This document shows positions 27,324 to 36,581 of a stretch of 64,000 nucleotides of DNA, piece after piece. This DNA comes from Acuticoccus sp. I52.16.1 (GTDB lineage: Bacteria > Pseudomonadota > Alphaproteobacteria > Rhizobiales > Amorphaceae): assembly GCF_022865125.1 (NCBI RefSeq), contig NZ_CP094828.1:3899219-3963218 (forward strand). Direction: 5' to 3'. The position numbers and the translations under genes were made by a program. Within the stretch, counting starts at the first letter, position 1. Each line of letters starts with the position of its first letter. The notes under the pieces are model-generated. The model was not told the origin of the DNA. It saw only the letters and a program-made list of their open reading frames with translations, and did not search any database.

Positions 27324-28529
27324 TCAGCTCTCGCGGGCGACGAGGTGGGCTGCGCCGGCCGCCGCGGCACAGACGGCGAAGACGGCGAAGACGACGGCAG
27401 TCGCGTCGTAGGTGACGGCGAAGCCGTGCGCGGCGATCATCGGCTCGCTGCCGAAGGGCGACAGGAACCGCCCCAGATACATGCTCATCGTCACGATCCC
27501 CGCCGTCATGCCGCGCCGGGCGGCGGGGGCGGCGTCGAGCGCGAGTGTCACGAAGTGGGGCGACACGGTGCCGAAGCCGGCGCCGATGGCCGCCCCCGCC
27601 AGGGCCATCGCCGGGCCAGTCGCCGCGCCTGCCAGCGCCGCGAAGCCCGCCCCCATCGCCGCGAAGCCGAGCGCCATGGTCGCCGCGCGGCCGAACCGCA
27701 TCCGCAGCGGCTGCGCGCCGAGGGCGCCGACTCCGCCCGCCAGCATCAAGGTGCCGAGGACGAGGCCGGTGGTCGCCGCGCCGTCCAGCCCGCGGACCTC
27801 GGCGGCGAAGGGGATCTGCGTCGGCATCAGGAAGAAGAGGGCGCCGGTGAGGATCTGCCCGCCCGCCGCCACTGCGACGACGAACGCCCAGCCGCGCCGC
27901 CCTTCGCCCGCCGTCCCCGCCGCCGGCCGCCGCCCCGGCACCTCCGCGCCCGCCAGCACGCGCCACATGAACGGCGCGAAGAGGAGCGGCAGGGCGTAGA
28001 CCGCGAACGGCAGCCGCGCCGACTGCCCCGCCAGCGTGCTCGCCAGCATGATGAAGACGAACCCGCCCCAGTTGATCGCCGCGAACTGGTAGCTGGAGAA
28101 GCGCCCGCGCGCCTCCCCGGCGTAGATGTCGCCCAGCAGTGCGGTCTGCGCCGTCATGATGAGCGCCATCGGCAGCCCGAGCAGGAAGCGGCTCGCCAGG
28201 ATCCCTCCCAGCGTCGGCAGAACGAGACCCGCCGTGCCGACCAGCGCGAAGAGGACCACGCCGAGGACGAGGAGCGGGCGCCGCCCCCAGCGGTCCACCG
28301 CCGCGCCGCAGAAGGGCGCCGCCAGCGCCACCGTCAGCGACGGCGCGCTGACGAGGAGGGGCAGCAGGAGCGCGGTGTCGGGCGCATCGGCGAACTCGCC
28401 GGCGAGGCCGGGGAGGGCGGGGCTCACCGTGGCGTTGGTCATGATGTTGAGCGTCGCCGCCAGCAGCAGCGCGTGGGCGCGCGGGTCGCGCCAGATGGGG
28501 CGTGGGGCGGTGGTGGATGGAGCGTGCAT
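27324..28529 (-). CDS. MFS transporter, probable drug efflux
   Basis: A 401-aa inner-membrane protein with about twelve hydrophobic segments and the MFS motif A variant GAAVDRWGRRPLL after segment 2. It resembles 12-segment proton-linked exporters. Its gene is divergent from a MerR-type regulator, and the spacer holds a promoter of MerR/SoxR type reading into it, so it is the likely regulated target. The substrate is unknown; toxic or redox-active compounds would fit the control. Confidence 0.88.
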   Translation of the reverse strand: MHAPSTTAPRPIWRDPRAHALLLAATLNIMTNATVSPALPGLAGEFADAPDTALLLPLLVSAPSLTVALAAPFCGAAVDRWGRRPLLVLGVVLFALVGTAGLVLPTLGGILASRFLLGLPMALIMTAQTALLGDIYAGEARGRFSSYQFAAINWGGFVFIMLASTLAGQSARLPFAVYALPLLFAPFMWRVLAGAEVPGRRPAAGTAGEGRRGWAFVVAVAAGGQILTGALFFLMPTQIPFAAEVRGLDGAATTGLVLGTLMLAGGVGALGAQPLRMRFGRAATMALGFAAMGAGFAALAGAATGPAMALAGAAIGAGFGTVSPHFVTLALDAAPAARRGMTAGIVTMSMYLGRFLSPFGSEPMIAAHGFAVTYDATAVVFAVFAVCAAAAGAAHLVARES

Positions 28530-28566
28530 CGGGGCCTCGGACTTGCGGTTTCTCGGATCCGGCGCG

Positions 28567-28597
28567 AGGCTACGAATTCAAGTCGACTTGAGGTCAA
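28567..28597 (-). promoter_or_regulatory. MerR/SoxR-type promoter for the MFS gene
   Basis: On the minus strand a -35 TTGACC (28592-28597) and a -10 TAGCCT (28567-28572) are separated by 19 bases, the overlong spacing used by MerR-class activators. The spacer contains the perfect 14-bp palindrome TCAAGTCGACTTGA (28578-28591), which matches the SoxR box pattern (CTCAAGT..ACTTGAG) in all but its centre and edge. Confidence 0.75.
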
Positions 28598-28599
28598 GC

Positions 28600-29022
28600 A
28601 TGCCTTTGATGGATATATCTGCCGTCGCGCGGCACTCGGGTCTGCCGGCGTCGACGTTGCGCTACTACGAAGAGAAGGGCCTCATCGTCTCGGTCGGCCG
28701 CAGCGGGCTGAAACGGCTCTTCGAGGCGACGGTGCTGGAGCGGCTGTCGCTGATCGCGCTCGGTCGCACGGCCGGCTTCTCGCTGGACGAGATCGGCGCC
28801 ATGTTCGGGTCCGACGGCCGCCTCGCGATCCAGCCCGCCGACCTGGAGGCCAAGGCCGAGACGCTCGACCGCACGATCCGCAAACTGAGCGCGCTGCGCG
28901 ACGGACTGCGCCACGCCGCCGTCTGCCCCGCGCCCAGCCACATGGAGTGCCCGACATTTCGCCGCATGATGCGCCTCGCCGGGCATCGCGGGCGACCGGA
29001 AGGGCCGCTGCCGCGCCGCTGA
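28600..29022 (+). CDS. MerR-family transcriptional regulator
   Basis: A 140-aa regulator with the MerR winged helix at the start (MDISAVARHSGLPASTLRYYEEKGLI), a dimerisation helix in the middle and a short tail with two cysteines in CPAPSHMECPTF. The tail does not have the four-cysteine iron-sulfur motif of SoxR, so its signal is unclear even though its operator looks SoxR-like. It is divergent from an MFS exporter and probably controls both genes from the palindrome nine bases before its start. Confidence 0.9.
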   Translation: MPLMDISAVARHSGLPASTLRYYEEKGLIVSVGRSGLKRLFEATVLERLSLIALGRTAGFSLDEIGAMFGSDGRLAIQPADLEAKAETLDRTIRKLSALRDGLRHAAVCPAPSHMECPTFRRMMRLAGHRGRPEGPLPRR

Positions 29023-29116
29023 CGCACTTTGCGGGACCGGCGTGCGGGCGGTGGGTTTCGCGCGCGCCCCGCGGCAGGCTACACAGCGCCCGGCACGAAC
29101 ACACGACAAGGACCCG

Positions 29117-30688
29117 ATGCGCGACACCTTCACCGTCTCGATCCAGCAGCTCAACCCGGTGCTGGGCGATGTCTCGGGCAACCGCGCCGTGGCCGAGGCG
29201 GCCTGCCGCGCCGCCGACGCGGACCTCGTGGTGTTCCCGGAACTCTTCCTCAGCGGCGCGCCGCCGCACGACCTCGCCCGCATGCACGGCTTCGCCCGGC
29301 GGTGCATGGCCGAGGCGGAGGCGCTCGCCGCCGCGCTCGCCGCCGGGCCGGCCGTCGCCATCGGCACGCCGTGGCTGGAGGAGGGGCGGCTCACCAACGC
29401 CTGCGCGGTGTTGCAGGGCGGTGCCGTCGCGGTCGTGCGTCACAAGGTGGAGGTGCAGGACGGCCCGCCGTTCGACGAGGCGCGCGTCTTCGCCTCGGCC
29501 GACATGCCGGGCCCGGTGGACATCGACGGCGTGCGCGTGGGGCTGCCGATCGGCGAGGACCTCTTCGGGGCAGACGTGGTGGAGTGCCTCGCCGAGACCG
29601 GGGCGGAGATCCTCATCGTGCCCACCGCCTCGCCGTTCACGCCGGTGGAGGCGGACCGGCGGCTCAACGTCGCCGTCGCGCGGGTGGTGGACAGCGAGCT
29701 GCCGCTGGTGATCGTCAACGCCGTCGGCGGCCACGACGAGTGGGTGTTCGACGGCGCCTCGTTCGCGTTGGGCGCGGACCGGCGGCTGACGCATCAGCTC
29801 CCCGCGTTCGTCCCCGCCTCGGCCCGGCTCGTCTTCCGTCGCGGACCGCGGGGGTGGACGCTGGAGCCGGGGCTGTCCGCGACGATCCCGGACGGGGCGG
29901 CCGCGCGCTGGGCCGCGGCCGTGCTCGGCCTTCGCGACGCGGTCCGCAAGGCCGGCGCGGGGCGGATCGTGCTGGAGCTGGCCGGCGGGGTGGACGCCGC
30001 CGTCGCCGCGGCGCTCGCGGTCGACGCGTTGGGTGCCGACGCCGTCGACGCGGTGGTGTTCGATCCGCCGCCCGAGGCCGCCGCGGCCGCGCTCGCCACT
30101 ACGCTCGGCCTGGCGCCGCGGCCCGTCGCGCTGGCGCCGGCGTTGCGCGCGGTGGACGGCCTGGCGCTGGGGCCGGCCGGGGCGGCCGAGCTGCGCGCCG
30201 GCATCGCCCGCGGTGTCCTGGGGGCGCTGGCCGAAGATGGCGGCGCGCTGGTGGTGCGGGCCGGCAGCGCGACGGCGATCGCGCTGGGGCAGGGACCGGT
30301 GGGCGGCGGGCTGAACCCCATCGGCGACCTCGACCGGACCGACGTCAAGGCGCTGGCGCACTGGCGCGACGTCCACCGCCCGGACGGGGCCCTCGGCCCT
30401 GCGGGGCCGCTCTTCCCGCCGCCGCTGCTCGCCGCGCCCATCGGTCTCGGCGCCGACGCGCCGGAGGACGTGGTGCTCGACGCGATCCTCGGCGCGCTCC
30501 TGGAGCGAGACGCCGACGTGGACGAGCTGGTCGCGGAAGGTTACGAGGCTGACACCGTGCGGCGGTTGGCGCGCCGGGTGACCGATGGCGAGGCCATGCG
30601 GCGCCGGGCGACGCCACGGCTGCGGCTGGCGCCTCGGCCGGCCGGAGATCGCCGCTACCCGATCACCAACCGGTATCGTGATGCCTGA
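29117..30688 (+). CDS. NAD synthetase (NadE)-like protein lacking catalytic residues in both domains
   Basis: A 523-aa homologue of glutamine-dependent NAD synthetase: nitrilase-type glutaminase domain (about 1-260), then a PP-loop synthetase domain with the family ending RRYPITNRYRD. In the glutaminase triad E42 and K110 are kept, but the nucleophile position in PIGEDLF is Gly146 where active enzymes have CED. In the synthetase domain the PP-loop SGG-D-S reads AGGVDAA (289-295), the TGNKSE block reads RAGSATA, and the PSRYTS segment is replaced by alanine-rich sequence. The frame is open and ends overlapping gltX by eight bases. It cannot work as a normal NadE; a structural or regulatory role, or early decay, are the options. 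Its ATG at 29117 follows AAGGA. Confidence 0.8.
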   Translation: MRDTFTVSIQQLNPVLGDVSGNRAVAEAACRAADADLVVFPELFLSGAPPHDLARMHGFARRCMAEAEALAAALAAGPAVAIGTPWLEEGRLTNACAVLQGGAVAVVRHKVEVQDGPPFDEARVFASADMPGPVDIDGVRVGLPIGEDLFGADVVECLAETGAEILIVPTASPFTPVEADRRLNVAVARVVDSELPLVIVNAVGGHDEWVFDGASFALGADRRLTHQLPAFVPASARLVFRRGPRGWTLEPGLSATIPDGAAARWAAAVLGLRDAVRKAGAGRIVLELAGGVDAAVAAALAVDALGADAVDAVVFDPPPEAAAAALATTLGLAPRPVALAPALRAVDGLALGPAGAAELRAGIARGVLGALAEDGGALVVRAGSATAIALGQGPVGGGLNPIGDLDRTDVKALAHWRDVHRPDGALGPAGPLFPPPLLAAPIGLGADAPEDVVLDAILGALLERDADVDELVAEGYEADTVRRLARRVTDGEAMRRRATPRLRLAPRPAGDRRYPITNRYRDA

Positions 30689-32036
30689 AATCGTCCGCTT
30701 CGCTCCGTCGCCCACCGGCGAGATCCACATCGGCAACGCCCGCACGGCGCTGTACAACTACGCCGTCGCGCGACAGACCGGCGGCACCTTCATCCTGCGG
30801 TTCGACGATACCGACGTGGAGCGCTCCGAGGCGCGGTTCGCGGAGGCGATCGCGGCCGATCTCGCCTGGCTCGGCATCCGCCCGGCGACGCTGGTGCGCC
30901 AGTCCGACCGCCTGGCGCTGTACGACGACGCCGCGGACCGATTGCGCGCCGCCGGCCTCCTCTACCCGTGCTACGAGACGCCGGACGAGCTGGAGCGCAA
31001 GCGTGCCCTCCAACGCGCACGCGGCCATCCGCCCAAGTACGACCGCGCCGCGCTCGCCCTCGCCGACGCGGACCGGGTCGCGCTGGAGGCGCAGGGGCGC
31101 CATCCGCACTGGCGCTTCCGTCTGCCGGACGGCGCGCGCACCTGGGACGACCGCTGCCGCGGCGAGCAACGCGTCAACCTCGACGCCATCTCCGATCCGG
31201 TGCTGGTGCGCGCCGACGGCAGCTACCTCTATACCCTGACCTCGGTGGTGGACGACGTCGACATGGGCGTCACGCTGATCGTGCGGGGCGAGGATCACAT
31301 CACCAATACCGGCGTACAGATCGCCCTGTTCGAGGCGCTGGGGGCGGCTGCGCCCGCCTTCGCGCACCACAACCTCCTCACCCGCAGCGACGGCGAGCCG
31401 CTCTCCAAGCGCGACAACCCGCTCTCGCTGACGCGGCTGCGCGGGGACGAGGTGGAGCCGATGGCGGTCGCCTCGCTGGCGGTGCTGACGGGGACCTCGC
31501 AGCCGGTGGAGCCGGTGGCCGACCTCGGCGCGCTGTGCGCGCGGGCCGATCTCGCCGCCGTCTCGCGCGGGCCGGCGACGTTCGATCCGGCGGACGTCAC
31601 CCGCCTCAACGCCGCGCTCCTGCACGAGATGCCTTACGAGGCGGTCGCAGGATGGCTGGCGGAGACCTACGGGGTGAGCGATCCGGCGGTGTGGACGACG
31701 CTGCGCGGGAACCTCGCCCGGCGGACCGACATCGCGCCGTGGGTGGCGATCCTGCGCGACGGCCCGGCCGCCGTGCCGCCGGCGGAGGGGGATCGCCCGG
31801 TGCTCGCCGCCGCGCGCCAGGCGCTGCCGCCCGAGCCGTGGGATGAGAGCACCTTCAAAGGGTGGACCGCGGCGGTGAAGGCCGCTACCGGGGCCAAGGG
31901 CAAGGGCCTCTTCATGCCGCTGCGGCTGGCACTGACGGGCGAGGCACAGGGCCCGGAACTCGCCGCCTTCCTCCTCCTCCTCGGCCGCGAGGAGACCTCC
32001 CGCCGCCTCGACGCCGCGCTCTCCCGCGCGCCCTGA
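30681..32036 (+). CDS. gltX: Glutamyl-tRNA synthetase
   Basis: Charges tRNA-Glu (and often tRNA-Gln) with glutamate. The 451-aa class I synthetase has the HIGH-type motif PSPTGEIHIGNAR (residues 8-20) and a KMSKS variant EPLSKRD (about 240-246). It is slightly shorter than many GltX proteins, as in the second GltX copies found in alphaproteobacteria. The ATG at 30681 lies inside the last codons of the NadE-like gene, so the two are translated in coupling. Whether this is the only gltX of the genome is unknown. Confidence 0.93.
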   Translation: MPEIVRFAPSPTGEIHIGNARTALYNYAVARQTGGTFILRFDDTDVERSEARFAEAIAADLAWLGIRPATLVRQSDRLALYDDAADRLRAAGLLYPCYETPDELERKRALQRARGHPPKYDRAALALADADRVALEAQGRHPHWRFRLPDGARTWDDRCRGEQRVNLDAISDPVLVRADGSYLYTLTSVVDDVDMGVTLIVRGEDHITNTGVQIALFEALGAAAPAFAHHNLLTRSDGEPLSKRDNPLSLTRLRGDEVEPMAVASLAVLTGTSQPVEPVADLGALCARADLAAVSRGPATFDPADVTRLNAALLHEMPYEAVAGWLAETYGVSDPAVWTTLRGNLARRTDIAPWVAILRDGPAAVPPAEGDRPVLAAARQALPPEPWDESTFKGWTAAVKAATGAKGKGLFMPLRLALTGEAQGPELAAFLLLLGREETSRRLDAALSRAP

Positions 32037-32100
32037 CCCGAGCCGCCGCGCCACCCGGCCGCGCGAAAGCCGCGAGCGAGCAGTTGCCTGAAGCGGCGGA

Positions 32101-33615
32101 TCAGCCGCCGCGCGGTCCTTCGAGGGGGCCGCGGGCCTCTTGCTGTGCGTCCGTGGTGGCGCCGGCGGGGGCATCGCCCGTCGCCGGATGCGCCTGCGGG
32201 CCGGGGGCGTCACCCTCGGTGGCGGGCGGCGCGGCGAGCGAGGCCGGAGCGAGGGTGCCGGAGGCCGCCGGCGTCAGCGTCGCCGCCTCGGCGTCGGCCG
32301 CGGCCGGCGTGACGGGCGAGGCCGCCGAGGGGGCGGTCGACGATGCGACCGGCGTCGTCGCGCGCGGGGCCGCCGAGCGCGGGGTCGTCGTGCCGAGGGG
32401 GATCACGGTGACGGCGGTCGTCGCGATCATGCCGGTGGTCTTGGGGCGGGCTTGGGCGACGGCCGGCTCGCTGACGTACTTGGAGAAGAACTGCGGGCCG
32501 ACGTCGCGATACCGGTGGTCGCCTTCCATCGCCATCGTCGGGTTGGAGGCGACGCGGCGCGGCGCGTCGGGCAGGGTCAGCCCGGTGAGACGGGTTGGCG
32601 CCTCGGACGTGCGGTCGGTCTTGAGGGGCGGCAGCGGCTTGCCCGTCTCGTCGTAGACGGCTTTGAACGGCGTCCACTCGACGATCTCCGGCGCCGGCGC
32701 GTCGGAGGCCGTCTGCTCGTCCGCCTTCAGCGAGGCGACCACGGAGTCGACCACCTTCTCGTCCGGCGAGCCGGTGGACATCGGCTGGCAGCCGCAGCCG
32801 GAAACGGAGCGCTTGCGGTAGGCGAACGCGGTCGGCAGCGTCACATAGCGCTCGCCGGTCATGGTCGAGCGCATGCTCTCCACCGGCGAATCGCTGCCGT
32901 GCGCGTAGAGCGAAACGTCCGCCCCCGGACAGCGGCCGATGCACATGGCGAGCTCGTCGTAGAAATTGTCCGAATGGGAGCGGCTGTTGATGGGGAAGTA
33001 GAAGCCGTCGCACAGACGCACGCACACGGTGCGATAGTTGCCGACACGCATCTGCCCCTTCACGTGCCCGCTGGAGCGCGTCGCGGCGGAGACGTACGTC
33101 TCGCCACCGCCGGAGGCGGCGCGGTTGGGCCGCGCGGAGTTCAGGTCCAGCCGCTCGACGCCGTTGGCCGGGGCGGTGCTGACGACCCGCACCTCCTCCC
33201 GGCTGCGCGAGTTGCCGAACAGGCTGGAGAAGATGCCGCGGTTGCGCTTGCCCTCGGTGTGGACGCCGGTGACGACGCGCCCGCCGATCATCATGGTGCT
33301 TTCACGCGGGGCGGGCTCGCGGCGGGTGGCGACGCGGCTCGGCGCACACGCCTGCTGCACCTGCCGCTGCAACGCGGCGACCTGCCGGCCGCTGCCCGCG
33401 CGGGCCATGCGCGCCTCGATCCCCGCGCAGGCGCGATTGCGCCCGTAGCGGGTGGAGGCGTCGCACCGATAGGCCTTGTACTGCGAGCGCAGGCTGGCCA
33501 TGTCGCCACCACCGCTCTGCGCTGCCGCCAGCTGCTTGCGCAGGGAATTGCACGACTGAGCCGCCGCCTCGCCGACGAATAGCACAGCTATGAGGGCAGC
33601 AATCAGAAGGCGCAT
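32101..33615 (-). CDS. Secreted DUF2865 protein
   Basis: A 504-aa exported protein: signal peptide MRLLIAALIAVLFVGEAAA, a cysteine-rich N-terminal region (CNSLRKQLAAAQ, YRCDAS, CAGIEARM), and the DUF2865 core VCVRLCDGFYFPINSRSHSDNFYDELAMC with SLYAHGSDSP. The last 150 residues are Ala/Pro/Thr-rich and low in complexity. DUF2865 is found mainly in Rhizobiales and has no known role; a periplasmic cell-wall function is only a guess. The ATG at 33615 is fixed by GGGGAAG and the signal peptide. Confidence 0.85.
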   Translation of the reverse strand: MRLLIAALIAVLFVGEAAAQSCNSLRKQLAAAQSGGGDMASLRSQYKAYRCDASTRYGRNRACAGIEARMARAGSGRQVAALQRQVQQACAPSRVATRREPAPRESTMMIGGRVVTGVHTEGKRNRGIFSSLFGNSRSREEVRVVSTAPANGVERLDLNSARPNRAASGGGETYVSAATRSSGHVKGQMRVGNYRTVCVRLCDGFYFPINSRSHSDNFYDELAMCIGRCPGADVSLYAHGSDSPVESMRSTMTGERYVTLPTAFAYRKRSVSGCGCQPMSTGSPDEKVVDSVVASLKADEQTASDAPAPEIVEWTPFKAVYDETGKPLPPLKTDRTSEAPTRLTGLTLPDAPRRVASNPTMAMEGDHRYRDVGPQFFSKYVSEPAVAQARPKTTGMIATTAVTVIPLGTTTPRSAAPRATTPVASSTAPSAASPVTPAAADAEAATLTPAASGTLAPASLAAPPATEGDAPGPQAHPATGDAPAGATTDAQQEARGPLEGPRGG

Positions 33616-33749
33616 GGAACTTCCCCAATCGGTTTTCGGCCAAACGCTAACTGCAGGTAAATAAGCAAGCGGCGTCAAACCCACAACGAACCGACGATAC
33701 GTCCGTTGCATAGGCTTAATGAATTAGGGCTGAGCGAGCGTGGGTTCGT

Positions 33750-35261
33750 CTACCTTTCCGGTGGATATGCCATCCCGAGCTCACGGACTCGTGACAGATC
33801 GGCAACGAATTGTTCGAACTCCGATCGCTTCGCGTCGGGGTCCGGGAGACGCAGCAGATAAGACGGATGAATGGTGATCAATCCATGGTCGCCGTTGGCC
33901 CAGGCGAGGGCCCGGCCACGCTCGCGGCCGATGCTGACCGCGCGCCCCATGAGCGCCTGCGCCGCCGTCGCGCCCAGCGCCACCGTCAGCCGCGGCCGCA
34001 CCAGGTCCCGCTCCGCCTCCAGCCAAACGCCGCATGCATGGACCTGCGACAGCGTCGGCTTCTGGTGGATGCGCCGCTTGCCGCGTGGCGTGAATCTGAA
34101 GTGCTTCACCGCATTGGTGATGAACGTCTGCGCCCGGTCGATGCCGGCGGCGGCGAGCGCCTCGTCGAAGAGCCGGCCCGCGGGGCCGACGAAGGGGCGC
34201 CCGGCGAGGTCTTCCTGGTCGCCGGGCTGCTCGCCCACGAACATGATCGGCGCGCCGGGCCGCCCTTCGCCGACCACCACCTGGGTCGCCGGGCCGTAGA
34301 GCGGACAGCGGGTGCAGTGCGTGGCGGCACGGGCGAGGTCGGCGAGGGTGGCGATGTCGGCCGCGGCGGCGGCGCCGGCGTCGTCCTGCGCGCGCCGTTC
34401 GCGGGCGACGCGGGTGGAGCGGGCCGGGGTGCGTGTCGGCGCGGCGACCATGGCCTCGGTGCGCCGGCCGGCCGCCTGGATCAGCGGCGTGATCAGCGCC
34501 GCCTCGGGCATGTTCTTCCAGTAGCGCTTGGGCATCTCGGACTGCATCGCCTTCACCTTCAGCCGCGCCGGGTTGAAGATCGCGCCGAAATAAGTGCGCC
34601 ACAGCTCCTCGTTGACGTCGCCGCCCGGCGCCACGTCGCGCGCGGCGCCCGGACCCGTCGCCAGGATCTCGCCGTCCCAGTGGGCCGAGCGGTCCGGCGT
34701 GAGGATCGACCAGCGCATCTCCGGGAAACGGCGCATGAAGAACGGCGCGGTGCGGTCCAGCGTGTGGTGCTCTGGCTCGAACCAGGCGACGAAGCGGGCG
34801 ATGCCGTCGGCGTCATGCGTCTCGCGGAAGCGCACGAAGGCCTTCATCTTGTGCGAGCAGCGGGCGACGTTCTTGGCCATCGTGCGCGCCTTGGCGACGT
34901 CCGGGTCGCTGGCGATCTCCAGAAGCTTCGGCTCGGCGGCGAACCGCTCCAGCAGGCGGTGCGCCAGGACGAACCGCTCCGGCGCGCGGTGGCACACGAG
35001 GGCCTCGGCCAGCGCCGGGAAGTCGCGGGGGGCGCGCGGGGCGTCGACCGGGGCGGGCTCCGGCAGCTCGTCGACGTGGCGGTCGGCACCGAAGAGGCTG
35101 CGCGGCACCTCGCCGACCACCCAGTCCACATCGCGTGCCGGCACGCAGCCGGCGGTCAGCTTGCGGGCGGCGGCGCGGAAGGTCGCGAAATCCGCCGGGT
35201 GGTCGAGCGTGACCGTCCAGCGCGGGGTCCGCTCCGCGCGGGCGAGGGCGGCGGCGGTCAC
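33750..35261 (-). CDS. UdgX-type uracil-DNA glycosylase fused to an N-terminal DUF4130 domain
   Basis: A 503-aa fusion. The N-terminal part (about 1-230) is the DUF4130/SAM_7-link domain, and the C-terminal part is a family UDG domain with iron-sulfur cysteines (CTRCPLY), the uracil-binding loop GEQPGDQEDLAGRPFVGPAG (near 345) and the UdgX signature KRRIHQKP (near 397-404). In UdgX the histidine of this loop forms a covalent bond with the DNA at the uracil site. The GTG start at 35261 overlaps the radical-SAM stop by four bases. The pair is a recognised but poorly understood DNA-repair module, here behind a LexA-type box. Confidence 0.9.
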   Translation of the reverse strand: MTAAALARAERTPRWTVTLDHPADFATFRAAARKLTAGCVPARDVDWVVGEVPRSLFGADRHVDELPEPAPVDAPRAPRDFPALAEALVCHRAPERFVLAHRLLERFAAEPKLLEIASDPDVAKARTMAKNVARCSHKMKAFVRFRETHDADGIARFVAWFEPEHHTLDRTAPFFMRRFPEMRWSILTPDRSAHWDGEILATGPGAARDVAPGGDVNEELWRTYFGAIFNPARLKVKAMQSEMPKRYWKNMPEAALITPLIQAAGRRTEAMVAAPTRTPARSTRVARERRAQDDAGAAAAADIATLADLARAATHCTRCPLYGPATQVVVGEGRPGAPIMFVGEQPGDQEDLAGRPFVGPAGRLFDEALAAAGIDRAQTFITNAVKHFRFTPRGKRRIHQKPTLSQVHACGVWLEAERDLVRPRLTVALGATAAQALMGRAVSIGRERGRALAWANGDHGLITIHPSYLLRLPDPDAKRSEFEQFVADLSRVRELGMAYPPER

Positions 35262-36571
35262 GGCGCGGCCTCCGCGGCTCCGGCGGCGGCGGTGGTGGCG
35301 GCGGCGGAGCTGGCGGTGGCGAATAGGTCGAGCTGGCGGGCCGGCGGCAGGAAGCGCTGGCGCAGGTTCGCCGTGTCGATCAGCCGGCCGGGATGCCAAC
35401 CTTCCAGCGCGACGAAGGGCTTGGCCTTGCGGGCCGTCGGCGTCAGCCGGGCGAGGTCCTCCAGGCGCATGCGTCGATGGCGCCGCGTGCGCACGATGGC
35501 GTCCACCGCCTTCACCCCGAGGCCCGGCACGCGCAGGAGCTGCTCGCGCGGCGCTCGGTTGACGTCCACCGGGAAGTCCGCCCGGTTCGCCAGTGCGAAG
35601 GCGAGCTTGGGGTCGATGTCGAGGTCGAGCATTCCGCCGTCGGTGGCGCGCTCCAGGTCGTCGAGCTCGTAGCCGTAGAAGCGGGTGAGCCAGTCGGCCT
35701 GGTAGAGGCGGTGCTCACGCACCAGGGGTGGTGCTGCGGGCGGCAGCGCGGAGGATGCGTCCGGAACCGGCGAGAAGGCGCTGTAGTAGACCCGTCGCAG
35801 ATCGTACGAGGTATAGAGATTGCGGCTCGTGGTGAGGATCGTGAGATCGCTCGCCCCGTCCGCGCCGACGATCATCTGGGTCGACTGCCCGGCCGGCGCG
35901 AAGCGTGGTGCGCGGCGGCGGCTCTGGCGCGTGGTGTCGCGCGCGGCGTCGATCCCGGTGCGCAGCGCCGCCATCGACGATTTGATCGTGCGTCCGCTCT
36001 TCTCCGGCGCCAGGGCGGCGAGCCCGCGCTCGGTCGGCAGCTCGATGTTGATCGACAGCCGGTCCGCCCACCGTCCCGCCTCGGCGATCAGCGCTGGCGA
36101 GGCGTCGGGGATGGTCTTGAGGTGGATGTAGCCCTGGAAGCCGTGCGCCACGCGCAAGGTGCGGGCGACGCGCACGACCTCCTCCATCGTATGGTCGGCC
36201 GAACGGACGATCCCGGAGGAGAGGAACAGCCCCTCGATGTAGTTGCGCCGGTAGAAGGCGAGGGTGAGGTCGACCACCTCGTCCGGCGTGAAGGCCTCCC
36301 GCTCCACCCGGCTCGACACGCGGTTGATGCAATAGGCGCAGTCGTAGATGCAGGCGTTCGTCAGCAGCAGCTTCAACAGCGAGATGCAGCGGCCGTCCGG
36401 CGCGTAGGCGTGGCAGATGCCCGAACCTTCGGTAGAGCCGATCCCGCCCGAGGTGCGCGCATTGCGCTTCGTGGTGCCCGACGAGGCGCAGGAGGCATCG
36501 TATTTCGCCGCGTCGGCGAGGATGGCGAGCTTCTCTTGCAACGAGCGGATTCGGCCGGAATAGGGCGGCAT
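35258..36571 (-). CDS. Radical SAM protein, UDG-linked putative DNA modification/repair (TIGR03916-like)
   Basis: A 437-aa radical-SAM enzyme with the 4Fe-4S motif C74-x3-C78-x2-C81 (TNACIYDCAYCINR) and a C-terminal helix-hairpin-helix (REQLLRVPGLGVKAVDAIV) that suggests DNA binding. The start MPPYSGRIRSLQEKLAILADAAKYDASC fits the rSAM_link_UDG family. It leads a two-gene operon with the UdgX fusion, joined by a GTGA overlap. The ATG lies ten bases from a GTTC-N7-GTTC box, so SOS control is likely. The chemical reaction is not known for the family. Confidence 0.9.
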   Translation of the reverse strand: MPPYSGRIRSLQEKLAILADAAKYDASCASSGTTKRNARTSGGIGSTEGSGICHAYAPDGRCISLLKLLLTNACIYDCAYCINRVSSRVEREAFTPDEVVDLTLAFYRRNYIEGLFLSSGIVRSADHTMEEVVRVARTLRVAHGFQGYIHLKTIPDASPALIAEAGRWADRLSINIELPTERGLAALAPEKSGRTIKSSMAALRTGIDAARDTTRQSRRRAPRFAPAGQSTQMIVGADGASDLTILTTSRNLYTSYDLRRVYYSAFSPVPDASSALPPAAPPLVREHRLYQADWLTRFYGYELDDLERATDGGMLDLDIDPKLAFALANRADFPVDVNRAPREQLLRVPGLGVKAVDAIVRTRRHRRMRLEDLARLTPTARKAKPFVALEGWHPGRLIDTANLRQRFLPPARQLDLFATASSAAATTAAAGAAEAAP

Positions 36572-36581
36572 GGCGGCCTCA

